The position numbers were made by a program, and so were the translations under genes. Shown piece by piece: positions 24,863-34,192 of a DNA stretch of 64,000 nucleotides. How positions within the stretch are numbered: the stretch's first letter is position 1; every line of letters starts with the position of its first letter. Location of the stretch: assembly GCA_016180425.1 (NCBI GenBank), contig JACPBF010000001.1, forward strand, positions 1-64,000, read 5' to 3'. Source of the stretch: Elusimicrobiota bacterium. Lineage in GTDB: Bacteria; Elusimicrobiota; Elusimicrobia; 2-02-FULL-39-32. The notes below the pieces were generated by a model, which saw only the letters and a list, made by a program, of their open reading frames with translations, did not search any database and was not told where the DNA came from.

Positions 24863-24945
24863 TACAAGGATGGGTTCAGGAAGCCCTGTCTTATCAGATA
24901 AAAAGTGGGATATTTTAACAAGTTAAAAAAACAAATGAATCTTCA

Positions 24946-25749
24946 ATGATTGAGAATCTATCATCTAATTGCTGCGTTCTCTTAGATTCTTTTGAGTCAG
25001 TCCAGATAGGTCCGATCGCGAAGGCCATCTCTGAAATAACGCAAATTCCAGTTTTTGACGCAACACAGAAACTCGCCAAAAGTTTTGGTTTTCTTTTGGA
25101 AAACTGCACCATGGATACCGCTCAAAAGTGCGTCGCAGCGCTAGAGGCGTCCAACATAAAAGCACGCGTATTCCAGAATAAAGATCTGATTCAACTGCCT
25201 GATTTCATAGAGATTAAAAAAGCGCTGTTCAGCGCTGAGAATCTCTCCTATTTCACACAGGGTTCTGAAAACCAATTTACATCAGAATGGAAAAATATCG
25301 CGCTGATATCAACGGGTGTCTTTAGACAAGAAATTAAATCCGAACATACACAAATGGTCAAACCTTCCACTAGAGAACAGGCTGCCCGTGTAGGTCTTAT
25401 GGCAGTGGGAATTCCCATAGGGTTTGCTAAAGAACAGAAAGTGACAGTGAAATCAAAGGAAACCGCTCTTTATTTTTCCTTAGATCTTTTTTTGAAAAAC
25501 CCTGCTGCAAGAATCAGAATCAATCCCAACTCCTTTACATTCGATTGCCTAAAAGAGCAGAGAACATATTCCTCAACGACCAATTTTCGGTTGTGCGTTC
25601 AGGAGCTTATAAAATTTTCTCCCTCCGCCCATAAAAATCAGGGAACCGAATTTATCCTTGCGGGGAAAGCTTTGAACCTGCTGCATTATGAGTCCCCATA
25701 TGACCTTGATAAAGAAAGCCAGTGGATACTCTCTATCTCAGGATACTAA
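24946..25749 (+). CDS. Hypothetical protein
   Basis: A 267-residue protein with no recognised domain. Residues 1-85 have a helix-strand pattern (PIAKAISEITQIPVFDATQKLAKS, then AALEASNIKARVF) that recalls the ligand-binding domain of ribosomal L7/L12-like folds or small alpha/beta sensors. The middle and end are beta-rich, with a Gly/Pro hinge at VGLMAVGIPIGFAKEQ. No signal peptide or membrane segment is evident. Codon use is somewhat more GC-rich than its neighbours. It is followed by a strong hairpin terminator. Its partner or pathway cannot be inferred from context. Confidence 0.7.
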   Translation: MIENLSSNCCVLLDSFESVQIGPIAKAISEITQIPVFDATQKLAKSFGFLLENCTMDTAQKCVAALEASNIKARVFQNKDLIQLPDFIEIKKALFSAENLSYFTQGSENQFTSEWKNIALISTGVFRQEIKSEHTQMVKPSTREQAARVGLMAVGIPIGFAKEQKVTVKSKETALYFSLDLFLKNPAARIRINPNSFTFDCLKEQRTYSSTTNFRLCVQELIKFSPSAHKNQGTEFILAGKALNLLHYESPYDLDKESQWILSISGY

Positions 25750-25760
25750 ACCTTGCAAAA

Positions 25761-25800
25761 AAAAATCGTTCTGACCTTTTTAACGGGCAGAACGATTTTT
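25761..25800. terminator. Bidirectional intrinsic terminator
   Basis: AAAAATCGTTCTG at 25761-25773 pairs perfectly with CAGAACGATTTTT at 25788-25800 across a 14-nt loop, with A-tract and T-tract flanks on both sides. It ends the hypothetical gene on the plus strand and could also stop transcription leaving the initiator tRNA on the minus strand. Confidence 0.85.
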
Positions 25801-25856
25801 GTTGCGGGGGCTGGCACCGAACTCCCATGTCTTTAAGGTACGGTACCCGCCCCCGT
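25801..25856 (-). other. tRNA-like remnant beside tRNA-fMet
   Basis: The 14-nt GTTGCGGGGGCTGG at 25801-25814 duplicates the 3' end of tRNA-fMet (25878-25891), exactly one tRNA length away. CGGGGGC near 25805 can pair with GCCCCCG near 25850. The inside no longer folds as a cloverleaf and has no D arm. It looks like a decayed tandem tRNA copy or an old insertion scar. Confidence 0.35.
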
Positions 25857-25875
25857 GACTTACGAAATTTTAAAA

Positions 25876-25952
<77 letters not shown>

Positions 25953-25992
25953 AAATTACTATATCATAATGAACAAAACTGGTCAAATTAAC

Positions 25993-26021
25993 TTGACACT
26001 TGTTCTATTCTCTGATAAATT
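25993..26021 (+). promoter_or_regulatory. Promoter of the propeller/sorting-domain gene
   Basis: TTGACA at 25993-25998 and TAAATT at 26016-26021 with a 17-nt spacer. The predicted start of transcription falls within about 2 nt of the ATG at 26030, giving a leaderless or nearly leaderless mRNA. Confidence 0.65.
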
Positions 26022-26029
26022 TATATTTA

Positions 26030-27280
26030 ATGAAGTTCTTTTTAAAAGTACCCTTAGCTCTTTCCTTTGTTTTTTTTCATACCAATAGTATCCTTGCGGC
26101 ATGGAAATCTCAAAATTCTGGCGTTACCACTGATCTTAATGCAGTTCATTTCCAAGATTCTGAAACAGGATGGACTGTTGGCTCTCAAGGAGTAATACTA
26201 AAAACCACAAACGGCGGCTCTACATGGAGTTCTCAAACCTCTGGAACCACAACAGCTTTAAGAGATGTGCATTTCATCAATTCTTCTACAGGTCTTGTAG
26301 TTGGAAGCGATGGGGTTATTCTTAAATCGTCCGATACTGGAACTACATGGAGCGCAATCACCAGCGGAATTAACAACATTCTTTATAGTGTCTATTGGGT
26401 CAATCTCAGTACTGCCTGGGCCGCTGGGGAACTGGGCAGAATAAGAAAATCTCAAGATGGCGGAGCAAGCTGGTCCAATGGCGCTTTAAATGGAAGCACC
26501 TCTAACGACTTAAGGGCGATCTTTTTCATCAATACATCTACAGGATGGGCAGTTGGTAATTCCGGCACAATTTTGAAAACCCTAGATGGAGGAGAAAATT
26601 GGAGCGCTCAGACTAGCGGTACAACTGAAAATTTAAGATCACTATTTTTTATTAGTGTTTCCACAGGCTGGGTGGCAGGCGCAAATGGTGTGATTCGCAA
26701 ATCTACAGACAGCGGTTCAACTTGGAGTTCCTTAATTAGTACTACAACTAATTTTAATGCTCTACATTTTATAAGCACAACAACCGGATGGGTTGTAGGA
26801 AATTCTGGAATTGTTGTTAAATCCAGCGACAGTGGAAGAAATTTCGAAAGTGAAAAAAGCTCCACAACTAATCAATTAAATGATGTCTTCTTTTCTACTG
26901 ACACTGTTGGCTATGCGGTAGGAGCATCCGGAACCATAATAAAAAATTCAACAACATCAACAACAGAAACTGCCGCAAGCGAGTCCACCCCCCAAGGATC
27001 CCTAAAAGCGATCAATAATCTTTTTGACCCTTCTAAAGCCGAGGTAACAACCATAGAGTACAGTATTTTAAATCAAGGAAATGTTGTGATACGCATTTAT
27101 AACATGCAGGGTAGAAAGGTTAAAACCTTAGTCAATGAAGCGAAAAATGCAAGCACCAACTATTCCATTACTTGGGATGGAAAAAATGAAGATGGTGAAA
27201 TAGTAGGCAGTGGAATTTATTTTGTGCATATTGAAGGACCTAGTTTTTCTAAAACTCAAAAAATAGCTATTGTCCAATAA
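26030..27280 (+). CDS. Secreted YCF48-like beta-propeller with T9SS-type C-terminal sorting domain
   Basis: About 416 residues. A signal peptide (MKFFLKVPLALSFVFF) is followed by seven blades of about 42 residues, each with 'fFi(N/S)..TGW.vG..G.i.Kt.dGG..W', the Ycf48/BNR propeller motif. Residues from about 330 on form an FlgD-like immunoglobulin domain (VRIYNMQGRKVKTL, then WDGKNEDGEIVGSGIYF) like the type A sorting signals of type IX secretion. It is likely exported to the cell surface. I chose the ATG at 26030 over 26000 because it begins the signal peptide and lies at the promoter's predicted start site. The PorV-like gene follows without a gap. Confidence 0.85.
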   Translation: MKFFLKVPLALSFVFFHTNSILAAWKSQNSGVTTDLNAVHFQDSETGWTVGSQGVILKTTNGGSTWSSQTSGTTTALRDVHFINSSTGLVVGSDGVILKSSDTGTTWSAITSGINNILYSVYWVNLSTAWAAGELGRIRKSQDGGASWSNGALNGSTSNDLRAIFFINTSTGWAVGNSGTILKTLDGGENWSAQTSGTTENLRSLFFISVSTGWVAGANGVIRKSTDSGSTWSSLISTTTNFNALHFISTTTGWVVGNSGIVVKSSDSGRNFESEKSSTTNQLNDVFFSTDTVGYAVGASGTIIKNSTTSTTETAASESTPQGSLKAINNLFDPSKAEVTTIEYSILNQGNVVIRIYNMQGRKVKTLVNEAKNASTNYSITWDGKNEDGEIVGSGIYFVHIEGPSFSKTQKIAIVQ

Positions 27281-28489
27281 ATGAAAAAAGAACTTTTTTT
27301 TAAAAAAAATAAAATTTGGCGTATTTCCTTAAATTTCTTTATTCTTATCTTTTCTCAATTGAATAATACTTCTTATCTTTTAGCAGGAGCAGGCAAAACT
27401 GCAGCTAACTTTCTTTTAGAAAATTTGGATGCAAAAGAGGTTGCCCGGGGAGGGGTAGGAACTGTCAAGGTGCTTAAACTCGATGCTCTAAGCAGTAATC
27501 CTGCAAGCTTAGCCCAAATCCTCCAGCCTGAAATTAATTTATCTTTTGTTTCAAGTTTTGATCAAGCTGTTTATGGAGGAACTCATTATGCGCAAAGTTT
27601 TTCCAATAAACGCAAAACTTTTAAGGTTGGCATTGGCGCTGGCATCACTTATTACTCTGCGGGAAATATAGATATTAATTATTCCAATGGAACCACCCAG
27701 TCCTTTAGCGCGGAAAAAAGCTTTGCATCTGGAATCACTGTTTCTGGAATGTTTTCTAATTGGTTTAATATTGGGCTTTCTCCTAAAATGATTCATTCCA
27801 CTTTAGTAGATCAATATACAGGCAGATCTTATGCGCTAGACGCAGGCATACTTTTTTTCCCTTTTCCTAAACATTTTTCCAAACGGGTCAACCTTGGAGC
27901 CACAATTAAAAATTTAGGCACAAAACTAAGCTATAAATCAAAAGAACATGATTTGCCTCTAGTTGAATCCGTAGGGTTAGGATTAGATCTCTGGGATAAT
28001 GAAAATGTTGGCGCTTTAAGTATAGGGGCTCAAGGTGAAAAAGTGCTTGGAGAAAACATTAAAGTTCGCGTTGGCGGGGACTATGGTTTAGGAGGGGAAA
28101 AAGGAAGAAGAACCTTTTTTCTGCGTGGGGGTTACAGAATGGATTTTGCGGATGAAGATTACAGTTTAGGGATTGGCATCAGCGAAAGAAATCTTACTCT
28201 AGACTATGCTTATGTCAATAGAATTGAACTGGAAAAAACGCATCGGGTTACATTAATTTTTCACTTTGGAAAAATAAAGGATGAAATCTATTCTCCCAGC
28301 ACTGACAATGAACTTTTGGATAAAACAATAGTGAAAGAGGAAAAAATAGAATTAATAAAGCCAATCAAAGAAGAAAAAAATATTTTAATTGAAGAAAAGA
28401 AAGAAAGAAATGAACTGATTAAAGAAGAAAAAGAAAAACCAAGCCTAATTGATAAAGACCATAAAGAAGAGTATCGTCTGATTCGTTAA
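27281..28489 (+). CDS. PorV-like outer-membrane barrel with charged C-terminal tail
   Basis: A 402-residue protein that begins directly after the stop of the propeller gene. After a signal peptide it has the PorV/UPF0164 opening (GAGKTAANFLLENLDAKEVARGG, then DALSSNPASL) and alternating strands typical of an outer-membrane barrel, ending near residue 335 at LIFHFGK. Residues 345-402 are an unusual Lys/Glu-rich tail built from repeats of 'IKEEK' and 'LI'. This tail may reach into the periplasm or bind peptidoglycan or partners. PorV proteins receive T9SS cargo, so pairing with a protein that has a sorting domain is meaningful. Confidence 0.82.
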   Translation: MKKELFFKKNKIWRISLNFFILIFSQLNNTSYLLAGAGKTAANFLLENLDAKEVARGGVGTVKVLKLDALSSNPASLAQILQPEINLSFVSSFDQAVYGGTHYAQSFSNKRKTFKVGIGAGITYYSAGNIDINYSNGTTQSFSAEKSFASGITVSGMFSNWFNIGLSPKMIHSTLVDQYTGRSYALDAGILFFPFPKHFSKRVNLGATIKNLGTKLSYKSKEHDLPLVESVGLGLDLWDNENVGALSIGAQGEKVLGENIKVRVGGDYGLGGEKGRRTFFLRGGYRMDFADEDYSLGIGISERNLTLDYAYVNRIELEKTHRVTLIFHFGKIKDEIYSPSTDNELLDKTIVKEEKIELIKPIKEEKNILIEEKKERNELIKEEKEKPSLIDKDHKEEYRLIR

Positions 28490-28492
28490 ACC

Positions 28493-29524
28493 CTAAAAAA
28501 GATTCCCTTGAGAGGGTGGAATCTTCAAATTCTCAATTTTTAAAGATTTAATTGCAGATTCATTCACTTTTCTTCCTAAACGGGTTCGGCTAAGCAATCC
28601 TATCTTTAAAAGATAAGGTTCAACCATCTCCTCTAAGGTTTCAGCAGCTTCATTCAATGTGGCTGCAATGGTTTCAATTCCTACGGGTCCACCCTGATGG
28701 TGATCTAAGATAACCTTAATATATTTCTTGTCCAGCTCATCCAAACCCAAATGGTCTATTCCTTCAATTCTTAAAGATTCAATTGTAGAATCAAGACTAA
28801 TTTTTCCCGCTGCTTTCACCTGGGCAAAATCACGCACCCGCTTTAAGAGACGATTGGCAATTCTAGGAGTGCCTCGTGAACGCTTCGCAACTTCCTGGGC
28901 AACCTCATGACTGATTTCTATAGAAAGAAGTCCTGAAGATCTCTTAACAATTTTCACTAAATCCTCAGTCTCGTAAAAATTTAAATGATAGGTGAGTCCA
29001 AATCTTTCCCTTAAAGGCGCTGAAAGAAATCCAGCGCGAGTAGTTGCTCCAATCAAAGTAAACCTTTTCAAAGGCACATTCAGGGTTTTAGCGTAAGCTC
29101 CTTTATCCACCACAAAATCAATTTTAAAATCTTCCATGGCAGGGTAAAGAAATTCTTCCACGATTTTAGATAGACGGTGAATCTCATCAATAAAAAGAAT
29201 ATCTCCCTCCTGAAGGTTTGTCAGTATTCCAATTAAGTCAGCGGACCTTTCTAAAGCAGGGCCAGAAGTTGCAAAAATTTTACAGTTAGTTTCTCTTGAT
29301 ATAATATGAGCCAGGGTAGTTTTTCCAAGCCCCGGAGGCCCATAAAGCAGCATATGTTCTAAAGGCTCTTCTCTTTTTTTCGCGGCTGCCAAAGAAATGG
29401 AAAGTTTATCCACTACCCCCTTCTGCCCAATAAATTCATTTAAAACCTGAGGCCTAAGGCTTAAATTCCAGCTTTCTTCTTCCTGCGAAACTTCTTTTGG
29501 AGAAACAACCCTTTCTCTACTCAT
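28493..29524 (-). CDS. ruvB: Holliday junction branch migration helicase RuvB
   Basis: A 343-residue AAA+ ATPase with Walker A GPPGLGKTT, Walker B LFIDEIHRL and the RuvB signature FTLIGATTRAGFLSAPLRERFG. The C-terminal winged-helix part includes GPVGIETIAATLNE. With RuvA it drives branch migration of Holliday junctions, which RuvC then resolves. The gene overlaps ruvA by 8 nt in the minus-strand cluster YebC-ruvC-ruvA-ruvB. The stop is 4 nt from the convergent PorV-like gene. Confidence 0.98.
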   Translation of the reverse strand: MSRERVVSPKEVSQEEESWNLSLRPQVLNEFIGQKGVVDKLSISLAAAKKREEPLEHMLLYGPPGLGKTTLAHIISRETNCKIFATSGPALERSADLIGILTNLQEGDILFIDEIHRLSKIVEEFLYPAMEDFKIDFVVDKGAYAKTLNVPLKRFTLIGATTRAGFLSAPLRERFGLTYHLNFYETEDLVKIVKRSSGLLSIEISHEVAQEVAKRSRGTPRIANRLLKRVRDFAQVKAAGKISLDSTIESLRIEGIDHLGLDELDKKYIKVILDHHQGGPVGIETIAATLNEAAETLEEMVEPYLLKIGLLSRTRLGRKVNESAIKSLKIENLKIPPSQGNLF

Positions 29525-30167
29525 GACTCATTTTATTTTTCATTTTAAAAATTTCCTGAATCATCTCTTCAGAACTGTTTACTTGAGGATTTTTTCCTAA
29601 AACCGCATCAATCAGTTTTTGCGCTTCAAATTCGCTATATCCCACCTGTTTTAAGACCTGCAACACTTCTAGGTGAAAATCAGGTTCAGATTTTACGGAC
29701 AAAGGACTTTCTTCCTGATCTAAAATAAATTTTTTCATTCTTCCTTTTAAAGTCGCTACCATCTTCTCAGCGGTTCTAGAACCAATATGGGGCAATTTCT
29801 TTAAAGTCGCGCAATCATTCCTTTCAATCGCTAAAGCAATTCTTTGAATAGGCAATATTAAAGATTTTAAAGCTGTTTTATAGCCAATCCCTTCAACGCT
29901 TGTGTAGGCAAGAAAAAAATCTTTTTCTATCTTTCTTTTAAACCCTACTAAGCGGACAAACTGATTTCCATGTCCTGTACTCCCTTCAAGATATTGAATC
30001 GTATAAAAAATTTCCGACCCCTCATTATTTTGAACACCCTTAAATTTTTTTCTATAAAAATCTATAACGCTTCCAGGGACAAATAATTCATAAGCAAATT
30101 CATTGACTTGCAAAGTAATTGAATTTTCACTTACATCTATCACTTTCCCGGAAATTTGAGTAATCAT
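29517..30167 (-). CDS. ruvA: Holliday junction DNA-binding protein RuvA
   Basis: A 216-residue RuvA. The N-terminal OB fold starts MITQISGKVIDV, helix-hairpin-helix motifs follow (KLPHIGSRTAEKMVATLKGRM) and the C-terminal RuvB-binding domain ends KNKMSHE. I placed the start at 30167, not at the longer 30194, because family members begin with this motif and because ATG overlaps the ruvC TGA (ATGA). It binds the four-way junction and loads RuvB. Residues 50-60 carry a modest insertion relative to E. coli. Confidence 0.95.
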   Translation of the reverse strand: MITQISGKVIDVSENSITLQVNEFAYELFVPGSVIDFYRKKFKGVQNNEGSEIFYTIQYLEGSTGHGNQFVRLVGFKRKIEKDFFLAYTSVEGIGYKTALKSLILPIQRIALAIERNDCATLKKLPHIGSRTAEKMVATLKGRMKKFILDQEESPLSVKSEPDFHLEVLQVLKQVGYSEFEAQKLIDAVLGKNPQVNSSEEMIQEIFKMKNKMSHE

Positions 30168-30658
30168 GCTCGAAGCATCCTGTGCGCGTGGCAAAGAGCT
30201 ACTGCCAGGGCATCTGCCACATCATCTGGTTTTGGCACGGTTTCAAGTTTAAGAGTTCTTTGCACCATCTTTTGCATCTGTAATTTTGTGCCTCTCCCAT
30301 ATCCTAACAATATTTTTTTAATTTGTATTGGGAAATAACTAAATACAGGAATTTTTCTTTGAGCTGCTGCCAAAAGAACTATCCCTTGAACGTTGCCAAT
30401 AAAAATAGCGCTTCTAGGGAATTGACTAACCGAATAAATCTCTTCTATGGCTAAAACTGAAGGGGAAAACTCTTGAAGAAGGTCGTTTAAACTTTTATAA
30501 ATCTCACAAAGCCGTTCTGAAATAGTCTTATTTTGCTTAGATTTTAAAACCCCAGCTTCCAGTATTTCCGTATTTTTGGCTCTAGAGCCGTGGATTTCTA
30601 TAAGACCGTATCCTGTAATTCCAAAGCCCGGGTCAATACCTAGAATCACCACACTCAA
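30164..30658 (-). CDS. ruvC: Holliday junction resolvase RuvC
   Basis: A 164-residue endonuclease that cuts Holliday junctions. The family opening VVILGIDPGFGITGYGLIE carries the first catalytic Asp, VLAIEEIYSV carries the catalytic Glu, and KPDDVADALAVALCHAH carries the last acidic pair. It overlaps the upstream YebC-family gene by 4 nt and the downstream ruvA by 4 nt, so the cluster is translationally coupled. Confidence 0.97.
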   Translation of the reverse strand: MSVVILGIDPGFGITGYGLIEIHGSRAKNTEILEAGVLKSKQNKTISERLCEIYKSLNDLLQEFSPSVLAIEEIYSVSQFPRSAIFIGNVQGIVLLAAAQRKIPVFSYFPIQIKKILLGYGRGTKLQMQKMVQRTLKLETVPKPDDVADALAVALCHAHRMLRA

Positions 30659-31407
30659 ACACTCATTTTCAATAAAATTTCTTTAGGAATGTCAAAATTG
30701 GAGAAAACAGATTTTACGTCCTCATGCTCTTCCAATTCCTGTATAAGAGAAAGAAGTTTTTGCGCCTCCTCTCCAGAAACAGTTATGGAGGTTTGAGATA
30801 TTTGAGTTAATTCCTGATTAGTTACTGAAATTTTTTTAGATTCTAAAGCATCCTTTACTTTTTGAAAATCTTGCGGCATTGTAAAAATCTCATAATAGTC
30901 TTCATCGCTGGACTTCATATCTTCTGCCCCAGAATCCAAAGCCAAAGATAAAAGAGATTCTTCGCTTACTACTTTTTTTTCCACCGCAATATAGCCTTTT
31001 AAGGAAAACATCCAAGCCACAGCTCCAGCCTCTGCAATATTGCCGCCGTGCTCAGAAAATATTTTTCTAATTTCAGCAGTGGTCCTATTTTTGTTGTCTG
31101 TTGTGGCTTCCACTAAAATAGCCACTCCCTGTGGGCCATACCCTTCATAGCGCACCTCTTCAAAACTAACTCCAGGGATTTCTCCTGTTCCTCTTTGAAT
31201 AGCCCGTTTAATATTTTCTTGCGGCATATTAACTTCTCTTGCGTCATCCATGGCTTTGCGCAGCCGCGCGTTATTTTCCGGATTGCCGCCCCCTTCTTTA
31301 GCGGCAACGCTTATCTCCCGGCCAATCCTTGTAAAAATCTTGCCTCTTTTAGAGTCAATAATTGCTTTTTTATGTTTTATACCAGCCCATCTTGAATGTC
31401 CAGACAT
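30655..31407 (-). CDS. YebC/PmpR-family protein
   Basis: A 250-residue member of the YebC/TACO1 family, with the start MSGHSRWAGIKHKKAIIDSKR and the conserved YEGYGPQGVAILVE and HGGNIAEAGAVAWMF stretches. Such proteins are known as DNA-binding regulators and, more recently, as factors easing translation of proline-rich stretches. It is commonly encoded beside ruvC, as here. The GAGAGGAGCTCTC region just before the ATG provides a ribosome-binding site. Confidence 0.96.
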   Translation of the reverse strand: MSGHSRWAGIKHKKAIIDSKRGKIFTRIGREISVAAKEGGGNPENNARLRKAMDDAREVNMPQENIKRAIQRGTGEIPGVSFEEVRYEGYGPQGVAILVEATTDNKNRTTAEIRKIFSEHGGNIAEAGAVAWMFSLKGYIAVEKKVVSEESLLSLALDSGAEDMKSSDEDYYEIFTMPQDFQKVKDALESKKISVTNQELTQISQTSITVSGEEAQKLLSLIQELEEHEDVKSVFSNFDIPKEILLKMSV

Positions 31408-31452
31408 GAGAGCTCCTCTCTAATCTTAATTTTAATTTAAATATTTTATCAT

Positions 31453-34143
31453 TTATTGTGGAAGGGATTGAATCAAATTTTTCACTTCAACATCAGATGA
31501 GTCATTGTTTAAAATCCTCTCATAGATATTCCTTGCTTCTTTAAAACGGTTCTCTGAACGATAAGTTAAGGCTAAATTGCTTAAAGCGATTTTATGGTTT
31601 GGTTCAATTTCCAATGCTTTTAAAAATTGATTTTCAGCCTCTCTCCATTGTTTTAATTCAAAATTAGTATTTGCCAAAATAAATCGCGCCTGAAATAAAT
31701 TAGGAAACCTATTTACAAGTTCTTGGGCTTTGTCCTTTAAATGGTTCCAATCTTTAGCTTGTATGTAAAGAAGAATATCTGAAACTAATTGGTCATTGTC
31801 AATCAATGGATCTTGTTTCCTTTTGGTTTGAATCATAAAGGCCTTTATATTTCGTCTGGTTAACTCATGAAATGGATCTATGGATTGAGCGGTCTTTAAA
31901 GTAAGATAAGCCTGATCAAAAAGCTGAGACTGAATTTCAAAATATGCTTTATTAACCCAAAAATCTCTTTCCTCAGGAAAAAAAGTCGTTGCCTTCTCAT
32001 ATAATTTTACTCCTTGAGGCAAATAATTCTTTAAATTTTGCAAATACACATTCCCTAAAAGGTTATAAGATTCTTTAGAAAGGGGGTTAATGGCCAAGGC
32101 TCTACTATAATTATAAATGGCTCCTCTACTTTGTTTTTCCAAACCTTGCACCTGTATCCCTCTCGGATTTAATACAGAAAAATTTGAAAATTTATCTTCA
32201 AACCAACCCATCTGTGATTGAGTAGCAGCAAGATTAAAATAAATTTCATCATACCCAGCGTTGGCTCTTAAAGCCTCTAAGTATGCCCAAATAGCCATGA
32301 AGCGCCAATTTTGGGCGAGAGAATTTAAACCAGACTGTATGTTTTGCTGGGCTAAACGGGAATAAGTATTTGCAAGTTCATAGTTTGTATTCACTTCTCT
32401 AGGATACCATTTCCATGCACTTTCCAACTCTCTGCGCGCTAAATCTTGATGATCCTTAGATTGTGAAACCTTAAATCCTCTAAAATAATAGATTTCCTGA
32501 AACTCTCTTTTAAAATTCCACACACAGATTAAAGAAAGAAATAAAATTAATATATAAAATATGCTGCTAGAAAAAAGAGTAGTTGTGCTCAAACAATAGA
32601 CGGTTGAATCCTTTCTATTTTTTACAATATTCTCATTTCGGACCATTCCCATTAAAAGACCGCTCTGCCACCAAAAAAGAAAAGCAGGCACCGTAAAATG
32701 AAGGGATACATTTCCAAAAAAATTATCAGTAAACATAGCTATAGAGCCAACAGTTAAAGCCCAACTCCACAAAGAATCATCTCTTTTTTCAAACCTATAA
32801 AATTGACTTACTTTCCAACCTGCGAAGATCAGAGCAACCCATATCCATAAATAGATTCCCATGCCAATAAAACCTGTTTGAGACCAAATCTCAATCACCT
32901 CATTATGAGCATTATTTGCATGAGTGCGAAACCTCTTTAATAAAGGATGATAAAGAGATTTGCCCTGATAATAAGGATAAAAAAGCTCAAGTAAACCCCA
33001 CCCTTTTCCTAAAAATGGATGATCCTTTACCATGCTCCAACAGGAGGTCCAAATCAATATTCGCTGATGCCAAGGTCCATAACCTTGTTTATTTTTTACA
33101 TTTTGGATTTCAATAATGCGTTCCCATGGATTTGCATAACCGCCTACTTTGCTTTTAGGCCAAAAAAACATGCAAAAGGCAGCCAAACCAAAAAAAATCG
33201 CCAAAGTTCTAATATTTTTTTTAATAAATTCACGAATTGAAGGACTTAATGGAAGAAGAAAGATAGAGATAACTAAACCAACCCATGTGGAACGCGTCAT
33301 GGTTGCAATAATTCCTGCAGTAATAAGGATTAACAAAAAAGATGTGATTAAAAATGTAGATTTCAGTTTAGACGAGCATAATTGCGCCACCAGCAAAGGA
33401 AAAAGCAAAAGCAAATAAGAAGAAAGAAAATTAGGATTCCCAAAAGTAGAAACAGGCCGATTGCCAAAGGGGGTTAAACCACCCTTCCAGATTATTTCAA
33501 AACCATAGGATTGCATCAAACCATAAAAAGCCGACAAAGCTCCTACCCAAAAAGTAAACAATATAAATCTCCTTCTCCATTTAGGTTCAATTAGAGTAGC
33601 GGCATAAAAAACTAAAATTACATTGACAATCAAAAAAATCCAAGATTTTATACCTTCTGAAAATATAGATGAGTAAAAAGAGCTCTCATGGCTAAAAAAA
33701 GAGGCTAACAAAGAAATTACGGATAGCGCAAGAAAACTAAAAAGGGGGATATCTAAAAGTGTCTTTGGAAATATTAATTTTTTATTTATTAAGCCATCAA
33801 AAAAATAAACTATCCATAAATAAGCAATCCAAATATTAAATAAGATAATTTGAGTAAAATAAGGGTTCCTGGTTAGACTAGTAAAAAAAAGAATGGGACA
33901 AACCGTATGTATAACGACTAAAAGAATAAGCAAAGCAACTTCATGTTTCCATAAAGCCGCTAAAATAAGCAGTAAGGTTAATCCTAAATTAAGTAAAAAA
34001 AGTATTATAAACCAGCCTGGACCTTGAAAAATTTCTAAAACATGGACGCCTGCACATTGACCTAAATGCTTAGTCAAAAAATAAGTTAAAAAGCCTTGTA
34101 AAAGCGCAAGCAGCCATGCTGAGCTTTTTTTGAAGAGAATCAT
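31453..34143 (-). CDS. O-antigen ligase/polymerase-like membrane protein with TPR tail
   Basis: An 896-residue protein. The first 500 residues hold at least ten membrane segments and the Wzy_C-type periplasmic loop (GKGWGLLELFYPYYQG, then NNAHNEVIEIWSQTGFIGMG). After a last membrane segment near 520-540, the C-terminal 350 residues are tetratricopeptide repeats such as 'FILANTNFELKQWREAENQFLKALEIEPN'. Wzy_C proteins polymerise or transfer O-antigen, or glycosylate proteins. The TPRs probably sit in the periplasm and bind partners. It lies 49 nt downstream of a second protein with the same architecture. Confidence 0.88.
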   Translation of the reverse strand: MILFKKSSAWLLALLQGFLTYFLTKHLGQCAGVHVLEIFQGPGWFIILFLLNLGLTLLLILAALWKHEVALLILLVVIHTVCPILFFTSLTRNPYFTQIILFNIWIAYLWIVYFFDGLINKKLIFPKTLLDIPLFSFLALSVISLLASFFSHESSFYSSIFSEGIKSWIFLIVNVILVFYAATLIEPKWRRRFILFTFWVGALSAFYGLMQSYGFEIIWKGGLTPFGNRPVSTFGNPNFLSSYLLLLFPLLVAQLCSSKLKSTFLITSFLLILITAGIIATMTRSTWVGLVISIFLLPLSPSIREFIKKNIRTLAIFFGLAAFCMFFWPKSKVGGYANPWERIIEIQNVKNKQGYGPWHQRILIWTSCWSMVKDHPFLGKGWGLLELFYPYYQGKSLYHPLLKRFRTHANNAHNEVIEIWSQTGFIGMGIYLWIWVALIFAGWKVSQFYRFEKRDDSLWSWALTVGSIAMFTDNFFGNVSLHFTVPAFLFWWQSGLLMGMVRNENIVKNRKDSTVYCLSTTTLFSSSIFYILILFLSLICVWNFKREFQEIYYFRGFKVSQSKDHQDLARRELESAWKWYPREVNTNYELANTYSRLAQQNIQSGLNSLAQNWRFMAIWAYLEALRANAGYDEIYFNLAATQSQMGWFEDKFSNFSVLNPRGIQVQGLEKQSRGAIYNYSRALAINPLSKESYNLLGNVYLQNLKNYLPQGVKLYEKATTFFPEERDFWVNKAYFEIQSQLFDQAYLTLKTAQSIDPFHELTRRNIKAFMIQTKRKQDPLIDNDQLVSDILLYIQAKDWNHLKDKAQELVNRFPNLFQARFILANTNFELKQWREAENQFLKALEIEPNHKIALSNLALTYRSENRFKEARNIYERILNNDSSDVEVKNLIQSLPQ

Positions 34144-34192
34144 GCTAATTAAAATATTCTATTTTTTAAGATAGTTGAAGATAAAAATACCA

